From NCBI GenBank assembly GCA_037074615.1, contig CM073518.1:13778501-13842500 (forward strand): a stretch of 64,000 nucleotides of DNA, read 5' to 3'. The translations under genes and the position numbers were made by a program. Below are positions 21,850 through 34,295 of this stretch, piece by piece (within the stretch, counting starts at the first letter, position 1; every line of letters begins with the position of its first letter). The notes beneath the pieces were generated by a model. That model saw only the letters and a program-made list of their open reading frames with translations, was not told the DNA's origin and made no database searches. This DNA is from Leucaena leucocephala (Eukaryota > Streptophyta > Magnoliopsida > Fabales > Fabaceae).

Positions 21850-24682
21850 TGTCACATCCTTATTTTTATACATCTTAGGGACCATTCAGTAGCACTTAGA
21901 ACCACTTTCAGAGTCATTGAAGTCTAAACTCTAAATCTAGAATTTTATTCATTTCGGGTACTGTTCACTGTGGCAAATTCCAGATGAGTGACCTGACTTT
22001 GAAAATTCATAACTAATTGTAGAAAAATCGAAATGAAGTGGTTCAAATTGCTACATGAATATAACTTAAGTATATTTTAGGTAAAAATCATTGGTTGACC
22101 AATACTTGACAAATTCAACGTGGGTCAACATTTCAATCTTACTGTTCATCCAATGACTTTCTCCTGAATCCAGCATTCTGGTCCCAAGTTTAACAATTTA
22201 TATCTTTTCGTGTATACATCCAAATGAGGAAATATATATATCAAATTAAATCTTAGTATGTCTACTTTTTACCCTAAAAATTTCGTACATTAATTCAATC
22301 ATTTGCTATTTTTAATGTTTTATCAAACATAAATAGGTCCTCACGAATTACTGTTCACTGAGCCTATTTTCAGCATTTAGTCTTTACATACACATGTATA
22401 CAACCAACACATATCAGTTATACAGGCTAGATAACAATTAATATCAAATAATCAACTGTTATATATTAGTGCATGATTAACATTCTCCTATTTCTGTTAC
22501 ACATTCCGTTGTCTAAAATTCCGACAGCATAACTGCTACATTATGTCTGTAGAAAGTAACCGATCTTGTACCGATTCGGTAATTCCCGTAGGAGCTACCA
22601 TTCTACGTAAGTACCCAAGAAAGACTGGATGAACCTGCTAGGTCCACTCACTTCTAGCCTCCTTACACAGCACCTACGTACACAGTACGTATCAATTCCT
22701 TTCTTTGTCCCGTCTTCGTTGCCGAAATTTCGGCAGCCTACCGGCGTCTCTTAAGATTTCCAAATTTTATTTTGACAGAACCTCCCCTGTAATGTTATAT
22801 TTGGGAATGAGATTCAAAAGAATCCCAATAGCAATAATCATAACAATATATGTAATGCAGAGTGACGGTGCTTGCTTGTGATTGTGTACAGATAAGTATG
22901 CTGCATGCTTCCATATTCAATAACATATGATCATAGCATTGGAATAGAGCTTCAAGCATAACATACAAGACAACAATCCAACCAAACAAAAGCACAACAA
23001 ATCACAAAGACATTACATAAGAGCTAGGATTAGTTGCTACCTCAAAAGCAGAGCTTCAGAACTTCCCTACTACTTTCAACTTCACCAGAACTTCCTTACT
23101 TCTTTCTTTCTCTCACTTTCTCTCTCAAGAACTTCTTTCTTCCTCTCTTTCTTGCTTGTGCCAAAATGAAGAGCTAGGGGGGGTATTTATAGTGTTGAGC
23201 AATGGTAATCTCATAATTTTGAAGACTTATGATCCTGTGGTCCTGGTTTTTCCTGAATTCCCTATTTTTCTTTATTCCTTTTACTGCATCATGCATGACA
23301 TCACTCAATGCCAACTCATGGGACACCTCACCACCCACATTCTTCACATGGCAAAATTGAGAGGAAGCTAGAGCCTTCCGGAAGCTTTCCGGTACCGGCC
23401 GGTCCGTCTCCTCGAAAAACGTGCTGTTTTTTGAATCTGATTTTTCCGAAAATCCTTTTTATGTCTACTGACCTATCATTTAGTATCTAGACCATTTATA
23501 TCACTAACTTTTAAATACTGGGTCCAGACTTAGTTATAGATCCCCTGCGAAATGACCGAAATGCCCTTGGTGCCCTATCTTGTCCTATTTTAACCCTAAG
23601 GGCAAAATCGTCATTTCTTCACCTTTCTGAACCTGGTCAAAGCATATACTGGCTCTAGTCAACCTTATTTAGATATGTCTTAGCCTCTAGGCCTGTCCAA
23701 AATGACCAGAATGCCCTCCATTCATCTGCTGCCCTTTTTGTACAACACAGGGGCATTTTCGTAATTTCGCACTTTTTCGGGGTTCCGCTGGACACTGGCC
23801 CACCTATCCGTCCAAGAGTCTTATTGGGCCTCTAATGGCGCCATTTTTGGGCTTCCTGGGTCTATTACCTGTATGACACGTATTACGAGGAATCTTCCTC
23901 TGCCCCAGCTCATCGAATATTTTAATTATTATTTACCGATTATACACCTTTCCGGACACCGGCTCCTTTTCCCAGATACAGTGTCCTACTGTGTTCAGGC
24001 ATCCTTGTGGGTTATAACAGTCATTTGACTGAAGTCATCCGATCTCATTCAGCCCCTTTAAAAATACCGATAAATCTCCTACCCGGATCCCCGAAGGCCT
24101 CATACTGCCGTCTGGATTTTCTAATTTGCAGATAACTTTTCCTACAGAACTCCTATCGGTATTCTGTCAGTTTCTCGACATCCGCCCTATAAGGGTGCAT
24201 CATCCTGTAATTCCTTACTTATATCTGAAATCTAGGGTATCCGGTATAAATTTTTATAACTTTCAGACGATCAGTCCATTTTCGGCTATCTGGAGTCTTC
24301 AAAAATTCCAGTATTAGGCTGGATTACCCAGCATCACTTGCCCTATCTTCTGGTAAAATCTGGGACTGAAATGCCACCAGTCAGTCCAAACCACTTCTGG
24401 CCTAATTTTCTTTAATTATACTTTAGCCCCAGGGAACTTTTTCTTCTTTGCATTTAAATCCCTTTATTTGGCTAAAATTACACTTTAAGACCCCACATTT
24501 TTGTCTACCTTTCCTTCCTTACCTTAAACTTTTAATATTTGCATTTAAGTCCTTTCTTTTCCTTTCTTTTGCAATTTAATCCTTTTCTTTACATAAAGGA
24601 CCACATCTTTTTCCTGAAACAGGAATCATATATTCCATTTAATCTGTACATGGAAATCAGTACAGAAATTAAGGATATTACA
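21850..24682 (-). mobile_element. Solo LTR S2 (Gypsy family S)
   Basis: It is bounded by TGTCACATCC and GGATATTACA with a perfect CATAG duplication (21845-21849 and 24683-24687). Its 2833 bp match S1 almost end to end. It is inserted in the 5' LTR of element C. Confidence 0.93.
23184..23191 (-). promoter_or_regulatory. TATA box of LTR S2
   Basis: The minus strand reads TATAAATACCCCCCC at the position equivalent to 13228 in S1. Confidence 0.7.
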
Positions 24683-27311
24683 CATAGAGGGGGTAAGATT
24701 TCGGGGGAAGTCTCAGTAGTAAACGGAAACCATATAATGTATACAACTACATGCTTGATTTTAATATGTGTGAACTTAATGATCATAGCATAATGATATC
24801 TTACATGCTTCCATGTCCCTTAATTATAACATATGGCCATGGCATAAAAAGAAATAGAGCATTACTTAATCATACATGCTTCACATTATCAAAGTAAGCA
24901 AATATCACATAAAACATGCAAGGAACATAAGCATAAAAGTACGCAAGTCCACTACTTTTTACTCCTTGCTTTCCTTATCCTTTCTCTTTACCTTTTGCTT
25001 CTTACTTCTCTTTGATGGGTGTCATCCCTCTTTAAGCACATAAACCAAATCCTAACATTGCATTATCATTCATTCATTACAATATAACTTTCTTTGAACA
25101 TTGAGCATACTTAACTAAAACAACTTTACTTAATCTTTACTAATTAACTTGGCCTTTTAACCAATTGATGTCTTGACCTTACCCTACACAATTTGGCCTT
25201 CTGAATCCATTTATGAACTCATAATTCCCAAATTCTAGTAGATGCACACTGTTCTGGATAGAATCAAAATATATTCCCTTTGTTTCCAAAAATTCTCATT
25301 TTGATTTCAATGCTTCCAATACTTGTTTCTCTACTTTATCCCACACAATTTTTCATTTAAAAACCATTGAAAGAATCAAAATCATTAAATTCTAATCACT
25401 GTTCATATGTGTGAACAGTAATAGGGAAGACTTAAAAAATTCACCTTTCAATTCCTATACTTCCAAGGTTCCAAACCTATCCAATCTTACACAAAATCAT
25501 TTTCTAAATTCAATTGAAGCATTAGATCATTAAAATTCCATCTCCCTCTATACAGAACAGTGCAGACGGAAAGGTATTTTTCATGGCAAAGTCAATAATA
25601 TCAAATTTATTCAATAACCAATCATTTAAACTAACTTATCTAAACATTAATCTCATAGGTCTAACTTCAACTTCTTCTTTTTTCTTTCATCTGGGGTTTT
25701 GGACAGCATATATTCCCTAGAGAAAGCTCAACTTTCTTCCATAAAAACCCTAAGTTCAAGCCCCCAAATTAAAGAAAAATAAAGCTAAGATAGATTGCTT
25801 ACCTTAACTCCTAGCTAGCTTGAACTTTGGTGCCTTGAATCTTTCTTGTCTTGGCTTGAGTTTCCATTTGAGCAGCACCTGCCTATGGTCTTCCAAACTT
25901 GACACAAAGTGAAGGAAAGGGAGGGGTGTTGATAGACTTGAAGGCATGGAAATGAATGGCTAAGATTACTTTATGTACTATTTGATCTAATGGCTCACAT
26001 TTGCACTTGAATCAAGCTTGCCCTATAAGCTAAAAGGTGACATCATCCATGACATCATCAAGGGACACCTCATCCATCATGTGACAAAATTCCAAGGGGA
26101 AGAAGAGTCTAGAAAAATTTCAGTCCAATCCGGTACCGGCTCAGTCCAATTTCCCAAAAACTAGACTGTTTTCTAAATTTAATTTTTCTGAGATTTCATA
26201 ATATGTTTTTTGATCTTAAATCTAGTATCCAGATTCTTCCAACCATTGACATTCTTGGACTGGGTCTAAACTTTATTGTTGATCCCTTGACAAATTACCA
26301 AAATGCCCTTTTGGTTCTTCTTTTTTTAATTTAATATCTCTAGGGCATTATCGTCTTTTCACACATCACCAGAGTATTCCTTGACCCTGGTCAACTATTA
26401 AGATAACACTCCTTGACCATCTAACCTTGGTCAAATGACTAAATTGCCCTTCATTCATCTCTTGCTCATTGTACAGCATAGTGGCATACACAGTGGTATT
26501 TTCGTAATTTTCTATTTTTCAGGGTTTTTATAAAATTGGCCCACATACCTATATGAAAAGTTTATTGGGCCTTCTATGTGGTCCCCTATCTTTATGGGCT
26601 CTACTCCAAGAATTTTCCCTGAAAGGCCTTTATCGAGTGTTTTAATCCACTGTAAATTCTATTATAAATTCTACATAACTCCTTTTTGAGTTCTTCAATT
26701 TCATAAATTCTCATTTTAATTATAAGACTTTAATGTAAAATTTTATCTGATTTTGAGGTCCAGAAGATACTGTACTAATTTTCAAATATTCAGAAATTCA
26801 TATCAATTTATCGAAACCTCAAATCAAAATTCTGTATTGCATTAAACTAATCAGAATAATTTTCTCTATTTATTGATAAAATTTGGGACTAAAATGCTTC
26901 GAGACAGTTTTGAGCCTTTCCTGGCTCAACTTTCTCATAATTACCATTTTGCCCATGAACTCTTAGAAATTGCACTTTAGGGCCTTAACTTTTCATAATT
27001 ACACTTAATGGCCCAAAGCTTATGTATACTTCCATTTTGCAACATGGAACTTTTAGAGTTTTCACTTTAGTCCCTTTCTTTTCCAAACTGACCATTATAT
27101 CCTTGAAACTTTCAGTAATTATAATTTAGTCCCTAGACTTTCACTAAATTACAATTTAGCCCCTTTTGCTTTACAACTTTATACATTTTCTCTTTTTTTG
27201 GGTTAAAACTTATCTTAATTATTATATTTTCTTCTAATTACCATTCCAATCCCTTCATAACCTCTTTCCTCTATCAATCTTATACATATAGAAAAAATTT
27301 GGGATGTTACA

Positions 27312-30300
27312 CATTCAATGTTTCATTGTCCATATAAAATGTATAGATGGGAGAATACCGGATTGACACTAACTGTTTGCAACAAACTTCCAATTTTGTG
27401 GTAGTTCATACCAGATAAAGTGAATGAGTAAGGACCTCCACTGGAATTTTGATGATGATTTATCTTGCCCACAATTGACATGAAAGAGAACATGTTGAAT
27501 GTGTTTGATTTAGCTTTTGGAGAAGTCATTCTTGAGAAAATTGATTTTAAAGTGATTCTGAATAATAGTTTTTATTTGAAAAGTGATTCTGAAGAAATAA
27601 GTGTTTGGATGGTTGTTACCAGAATGACTTTTTTGATAGATAAATTACTAGAAAGAATATAGGGTAAAATGATAATTACATAAACTGTAATTTTAAATTT
27701 ATATTTTCTATTTGATATTAAAATAATAAATAATGTACATACATATATATATATTATTAGAGCAATTAATAATAAATAATTAATTATATTTAAATTTTTT
27801 ATTTTCCTATATATAATTAGAAATTTAATTTTATATATTTTGATTAATGTAAGTAATTATAAAAGGAACTAAAATTAGTTAAAATATATATAGAAAGTAA
27901 AAATATAATATAACTTAACAACAATAGAAATCTCAAGTCAAATATCTATTGAAAGTATAGATACAATAGATGACTATTTAACTTGTATATACTTAATAAT
28001 TTTATCTCTAATTTGATTGCTTAAAGAATCTATTGCACATAAAAATCCTACGAAAGAACATAACTGTAAATGCTCATCATCATCATCATCATCATCATCT
28101 TCTTCTTCTTTCTCCTTTCCTCCCAAGAACAAGACAACATCTTCCGAGTTGTGAGGTCCTTCAAATCTTGTTACTTAACCCTACAAGTTTTCCCTGAGCC
28201 TAGAAAATTAGGCGCACCGTTTATAATAAGTTTTATGTTAATGTTGACCTCTGATGCCAAAAAATAAAAGACAACTCTTGCGGTGAAATTTGTTAAAAAA
28301 AGAAATCTGTTCATTTTTATTAATTATTATGTTTTGGATATGTGTTAATTTTGTCTACGTTAATTCACCCAACAGAAGTGAAACATATTTTTACCGTTTA
28401 ATTAATCAAAACACTCATATATGAGAAAATATATAGAACTTCCAAAATCACGCAGCCAAGCAATTTTAGAGTATTTTTTTAAAATGAAATCAAACGTGGC
28501 AAGGAATTGGACCTCCCACGGTCATGCCGTTACATAATATGAAAGAAATTCGATATTAAAAAATCCGTGAACATATTGATATGGATTTGAGAGTCTTGGA
28601 GTCATTTATGAACATCGGGTTAGATTTCGGTGGCAAGAATATTAGAGGGGTCGAGTTAATTAATACCCTCTTAAGAGAATCTTTCTATTTTCAGTAAAAT
28701 TATGAAAAAGTGGGTTCATTACTTTTCAAAAAGAGGGTTCATTACAGAGTAAAATTATGAAAAAGAAGGCATGTGAAATCTATGAAATTGGGTTTAATCT
28801 CTTCCATCTCTCAACTTTCCTCTTCTGAAACACGTGATACACAGCCCAGTCTGAATCGACCATCTGAATTTGAATTCCAATTCAAAATTATCATCAAGTA
28901 CTGATAAACTAGATAAAAAATTAACCATATCTAAAGAGCATTAGAGGAGGAAGAAGACGCAATTCATGCATAACCCACGCAACATTTCGTTCCTAGATAA
29001 TGCTTCAGTGCATATTTCTTGTCCTAATATCTATAAATTGCAAAGTTCACAAGTGGATGCTCCCATAGAACATTGCTAAAATTGCTTTAACTTAGGAATA
29101 CAGTAGAGGTGTTTCCTTAAGTACAAAATCCGTCATAAAAAAGCATAGCATATATTTGGAAATTATGTTACACGAACCATAGTTGAACCCCCCTAAAAGA
29201 AATGTGAACATATCCATAATGGAAAGCCACTATATTTAACTGTGTGTTTGTGAATAAAACTAAAAGGGAATTATTTGGGTTGTGAGAGGGGAAAAGAAAG
29301 AACCATAAAGCTGAAATTTCTAAGCGCGCTTTAATCAAACAAACAAAAGTAAAATAACACCATAACAGTATTGATCAAATCACTAGAACAATGCACTGAC
29401 TCAGAGTTCAGTTTGTCATTAAAAAAGTTTTTAAGATGCCCAAACAAGGGAAAAGAACATATAACGAAAAAGACCTGCCCTGTCAGAGTTTCATGCACTC
29501 ATCAACTCAACTTACAACAAGGCAAAAAAACTTTATAACCAAAGTAAGTAGTAAGTGAAACATTCCTCTGTCAAGATATGATAAAACCTTCCAGCCAAAG
29601 AGAGAGAGAGAAGATAAAACCATTGTCATCACTTAAATGAAAGCGAACTAATGAGAAGCACATTCTAGCACACATACAATAAAAATATTATCAAGAATAT
29701 CAAAATTTCCCTGCTTCCAAGTGAGCCAAAATTATGATCTCTCTATTACTCCACATAGAAGCAATGCTTGTGTCTTAACTTCAAAATCAATTTGGAATAG
29801 TCACAGATCCATACAAGGAAATAGAAAATATGTATAAATTAGAACGACAACAGTAGTGGTAGCAGGAATGAATAACCAATGGGATGCTCCAAACAAGCAA
29901 GACTTCTATATTGAAATTGGTGAAGAACTTACTATTTACAAGTGATTCAACCAAGAAACAAGAATGCAAGAAATCAAAGCCAACCAACAAAGAAACCCAC
30001 TCAATGAAAGTGTCAGATCAAGGTTAGAATGAAGACAACAACAATAAAGGGAGTAGAATTCAGTTTCGCATAAGTTTTATCCCTAATATTTATATTACAA
30101 AGCCAACAACGTGCATAGTTTTCTAAAAGTTTGAAGAATCAAGTTTTAGATAGGAAACATCACAATGCATGGTCTAAGTAAATTATGCAAGTGTCCTAAT
30201 GTTTTTTACAAGCAGCACCGTCGAGAAATAATGTTTTCAAATTCGTTTATCAATAATAATCTTGTAAATTGCATTTAAGTAAGATGAATTAATGACATGG

Positions 30301-30539
30301 AGCTTCTGCTAATCCTCTAGCTGAAATAACTCTAATAGATACTACGTCTAGAGACACCTCAAGAATCATCCACGAGGCAGTCAGTGAAGAGAAACATCTA
30401 AATATTAATAAAACTAGATTTGCAGTTGAGAGAAGACCCAAATGCATTTCAATTGCACAAAACAAAACTCAAATCTCAAATCCCTATCAAATCTCAGACC
30501 CATAGAAGTTGAAAATATCCACCGACGAGTAAAAGAGAT
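27312..30539. other. Low-copy-looking DNA, possibly an intron of a host gene
   Basis: This AT-rich stretch matches nothing else in the window and has no retrotransposon protein. It includes simple repeats and T-rich sequence. Together with 37039-38317 it forms the DNA into which Copia-1 inserted. On the minus strand a short frame near 28190-28060 reads through Glu and Asp runs (EEEDDDDDDDDEHLQ), but it is bounded by stops and has no recognisable family. I make no firm gene call. Confidence 0.4.
28074..28112. repeat. Microsatellite (TCA)n then (TTC)n
   Basis: About eight TCA units (28074-28099) are followed by about four TTC units. It is the clearest trinucleotide microsatellite outside the retrotransposons. 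Confidence 0.85.
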
Positions 30540-30550
30540 GGTACTGAAAA

Positions 30551-33500
30551 TGTAACATCCCGATTTTTGGTTTAGGAGATCGGGACAGTTCATCTAGGTC
30601 CAAGATGAGGAATGTGAGAAATATCCTAAGTCTTAAGCCTAGGAATTCTGCAGGAAGCTTGATATGGGCTGGCTCCTGTGTAAGATAACCTGATATGGGC
30701 GGGTTGTCGAGCTTTTCAATTAACGATGACTCCCGAAGAGTTTAAGGGATGAGTTATTGAAAGAAAATTTCTAGAACTTAAGATAAGGGATGAGAAGATG
30801 AGTAATAAGGCCAGAAAGAGAATGCAGGGGCAAAATTGTAATTATGAGAAAGATCGGGCTGGTAGCCGATGAGTACCATATTTTGCCAGAAAATAGAGAA
30901 AATTATGCTGATCATTTCACTGAACTGTGAAATGTGCATATGAGGTCTCTAGGTGTATGAAAGAATTAGAAATATGACCAGGGGTAAAATGGTCATTTTG
31001 GAAAAGTGTGCGCGGGAGCGTACTTTCAGGCCAAAATAGCCCGGTCCGGATAAAATATCTGAAAATACCTGGAGATAGAGAAAAGGATTCCGGGTTGAAT
31101 GACGCAACACAGAATTTTGATTTGAGGTCCCGATTTTTCTGTAGAAATTCTCGAAGATGGGAATTTACAGTTATAATCGGTAAAGGAAAGGCAGTCCGAA
31201 TAGAGATGATCGGACTATGGCCAGAGGCCATACAGTGTTTTCAAAGTTCCGTAGTGACACCAGGGAAGGCCCAGGCCCATAATATCAGTTCAGTGGTAAG
31301 AGGGGCCGGTGTCCGGGAAAAATGTGTAAAATGACGAAAATGCCCTTATGTTATAGAATAACTGAAGAATAAGTAAAGGGTATTTTGGTCATTTGGCTAA
31401 GGTTAGACAGTCAAGAAGGGGTATCTGGATAGTTGACCAGGGCCAGAGAATACTCTGGTAAAATATGAAAAGACAATAATGCCCCTAGACCTAGTAAAGG
31501 AAATGAAAGGACTTAAGTGCAATTATGGAAAGTTTCAAGGCCAAGAAGGAAAGTAGATAAAAATGTGGGGTCCTTAAGTGTAATTTTAGCAAAAGTAAAA
31601 AAGGACTTAAATGAAAAGAAGAAAAGTTCCCTGGGGCTAAATTGTAATTAAAGAAAGTCAGGCCGGAAGTGGTTTGGACTGTCCGAAAGCATTTCAGTCC
31701 CAGATTTCACCGGTAGAGAGAGTAAGTGACGCTCGGTAATCTGGCTTGATACAGGAATTTTTGAAGACTCCAGATAGCCAGAAATGGACTGATCGTCCAA
31801 AAGTTATAAAAATTCATACCGGATATCCTAGAATTCAGATCTAGGTGAGAAAATACAGGATGATACGTCCTTATGGGCCGGATGTCAGGAAACTAACAGA
31901 ATACCGATAGGAGGCCTGTAGAAAAAGTTATTCGCAGATTAGAAAATCCAGACGGGAGTGTGAGGCCTCCGGGTATCCGATAGGGAGATTTATCGGTATT
32001 TGAAAAGGGACTGAATGAGTTCGGATGACCTCAATCAGATGACTGATATGACTCACAGGGATGCCTGAACACCGCAGGCCAGTGTATCGGACAGAAGGAG
32101 CCGGTGTCCGGATATGTGTATAAACGGTGAAAAATAGATTAAATATTCAATAAACATTAACGGGGGAGATTCCTCGTAATGCGTGCTATGAAGGTAATGG
32201 ACCCTGAAAGGCCCAATATTGGCGCCAACAAGGCCCAGTAAGACGCTTAGACTGATAGGTGGGCCAGTGTCCGGCAGAACCCCGGAAAAGTGCAAAATTA
32301 CGAAAATGCCCCTGTGTTGTACTAAAGGGGTAGTAGATGAATGAGGGCATTTTGGTCATTCTGGACAGGCCCAGGAGCCAAGGCTCATACAGATAAAGTT
32401 ACTTAGAGTCAGTATATATCCTGACAGAGTACAGAAGGGTGTGAAATGACGATTTTACCCTTAGGGTTAAAATAGTGCAAGAAAGGGCACCCAGGGGTAT
32501 TTTGGTAATTTGCCGAGGGATGTTTCTTGGGAGTCGAGCCATCAGAGTACTTGAGCTTGATCAGGATCCAAGATAACATACCCAGAGCCCAAAAACGTAG
32601 GCCCAGTGATATGTGAGAAAAAGTGGCATTAAAATACTATTTTAATGCTGTTTCAATAAAGTAAAGTTACTCGGTCGGCACGATAACCGAGGAGGTGATC
32701 AGATAAAGTCCGGGACTTATCTGGATAGCATTGGAAGGCGTGAAAGGTCCCTTCCAGGTGCCACATGGCGCAATCTTAGAGGCAGAAGAAAAGTAAGGAC
32801 ACGTATTACGGTGCAAGACTCTGGACTGGTACTGGATTGGACTGAACTGCTGAGTCAGCTGATGAGGTGTCCAGGAATTGTGACATGTGAAGAATGTGGC
32901 GATGAGGTGTCCCGGTGAGGTGTCCTGGATGATGTCATGCATGATGCAGTAAAAAGGAATAAAGAAAAATAGGAAAATCCAGGAAAAACCAGGACCACAT
33001 GTTCAGATGGCTTCAAAATTACAAGAATGCCATCCATTAAAGCTATAAATACCCCCTTCCCCTCCCATTTTATGCATCCCACGTTTTTGGCAAGAAAATA
33101 GAGAGAAAGAAGAGAGAGAAGGAGAAAGAAAGAAAGAAAGGAAGTTCTGGTGGAGTTGGAAGCAGTATAGAAGTTCTGGAGCTCTGCTTTTGAGGTAGTA
33201 ACTAATCCTAGCTCTTATGTAATGTCTTTGTGATTTGTTGTGCTATTGTTTGGTTGGATTGTTGTCTTATATGTTATGCTTGAAGCTCTATTACAATGCT
33301 ATGATCATATGTTATTGAATATGGAAGCACGCAGCATACTTATCTGTACACAATCACAAGCAAGCACCGTCACTCTGCATTACATATATTGTTATGATTA
33401 TTACTACTGAGATTCCCCCGAATCTCATTCCCCATGTCTAACCCATTACAGGGAGATTATGTTGAACTGAATTCTAAGAATTTTGAGAGACGCCGTTAGG

Positions 33501-34131
33501 CTGCCGAAATTCTGGCAATGAAGAAGGAACAAAGAAAGGAACTGATACGTACTGTGTACGTAGGTGCTGTCTAAGGAGGCTGGAAGTGAGTGGACCTAGC
33601 CGGTTCATCCAGTCTTTCCTGGGTACTTACGTAGAATGGTAGTTCCTACGGGAATTACCGAATCGGTACAAGATCGGTTACTTTCTACAGAAGGAATGTA
33701 GCAGTTATGCTGCCAGATTTTTGACAGGAAGAGATGTAATTGAAATAAGAGAATTTGGTGTATGCTTTGTTGTATGACATTTTATTATTTAATAATAAAT
33801 ATTGTTTGGCATGTTTAACTTGTGTATGACGAATTAAAAGAGAAATTCGCAGGTCCTGAGGTAGCAGTGTTTTGACCTCAGTTTGACCTAGTAAACGAAG
33901 GAGTTTTGCCACGAAATTTGGCAGGCCAGTCGTACACATCTGGGGCATTACGTGGATAGGTAATAAGCCTTGTTTGGATGTGTAGAATGAGATTAATCAG
34001 TTCTCAAATCAAAGGTTCAGAATAAGAAACTTAAGAGTAAAATTTTGAATTTCTGGGCTTAAGTTAAGATATAATCAAGCTAATGTTGCTTCCGCAAGTG
34101 TACTCTGAGGAGTCTAAGGGAGGATGTTTCA
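30551..34131 (+). mobile_element. Mosaic Gypsy solo LTR inside Copia-1 LTR
   Basis: It starts TGTAACATCCCGATTTT and ends GAGGATGTTTCA, with a perfect GAAAA duplication (30546-30550 and 34132-34136). From about 31505 to the end it follows family S. The first roughly 950 bp instead resemble LTRs of family C: the ATTTTGATTTGAGGTCCCGA block near 31115 and the TATTTTGGTCATTTGGCTAA block near 31380. At 3581 bp it is about 740 bp longer than S1 and S2. It interrupts Copia-1 only six bases from its end, so it arrived after Copia-1. Confidence 0.88.
33044..33051 (+). promoter_or_regulatory. TATA box of mosaic LTR
   Basis: CTATAAATACCCCCTTCC lies at the position equivalent to the TATA boxes of S1 and S2. 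Confidence 0.7.
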
Positions 34132-34295
34132 GAAAAGTTGTGAGAAAAATACTTTTTTGTATATTTTATTCAATCTCATCAATCATATATATTACATATG
34201 CGTATCTGATAAGTCTTCAAGCCCAATCTCATAATATCCCCTTATGGGCCTAAATGCCTAAAGCCCAAACATCTATATTTAATACAATTCTAACA
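34132..34295 (-). repeat. 3' LTR of Copia-1 (main part)
   Basis: It is almost identical to 36873-37038. Its first six bases lie at 30545-30550, beyond the nested Gypsy LTR. The element's stop codon (TAG) falls within the first bases of this LTR on the minus strand. Confidence 0.9.

Larger units (their letters stand above)
21234..27311 (-). mobile_element. 5' LTR of old Gypsy element C, with nested solo LTR S2
   Basis: On the minus strand it starts TGTAACATCCC (ending at 27311) and finishes AGTAAGGTGTTATA, the final CA being mutated. Excluding S2 and its duplication it is about 3.2 kb. It matches, in opposite orientation, solo LTR C2 (38966-42103) and the partial LTR C3. Examples are the blocks at 26700-27300 against 39000-39450 and at 24690-25200 against 40960-41560. 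Right flank CATTC (27312-27316) would be its target duplication. Confidence 0.75.

Noticed and set aside
24539..24793. 84-codon frame
   Set aside because: It spans the edge of solo LTR S2 and its target site, so it is an accidental junction frame.
27480..27640. A MITE resembling 37450-37550 (GTGTTTGG and AGAATCACTTTTGG-type phrases)
   Set aside because: I could not find matching terminal inverted repeats and target duplications at either place.
28070..28267. 65-codon plus-strand frame at the trinucleotide repeat
   Set aside because: Poly-Ile and poly-Phe come from the TCA and TTC microsatellite, and no family is recognisable.
30917..31334. Overlapping frames of about 100 codons on both strands
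   Set aside because: They fall inside the mosaic Gypsy LTR and are not conserved in related LTRs.
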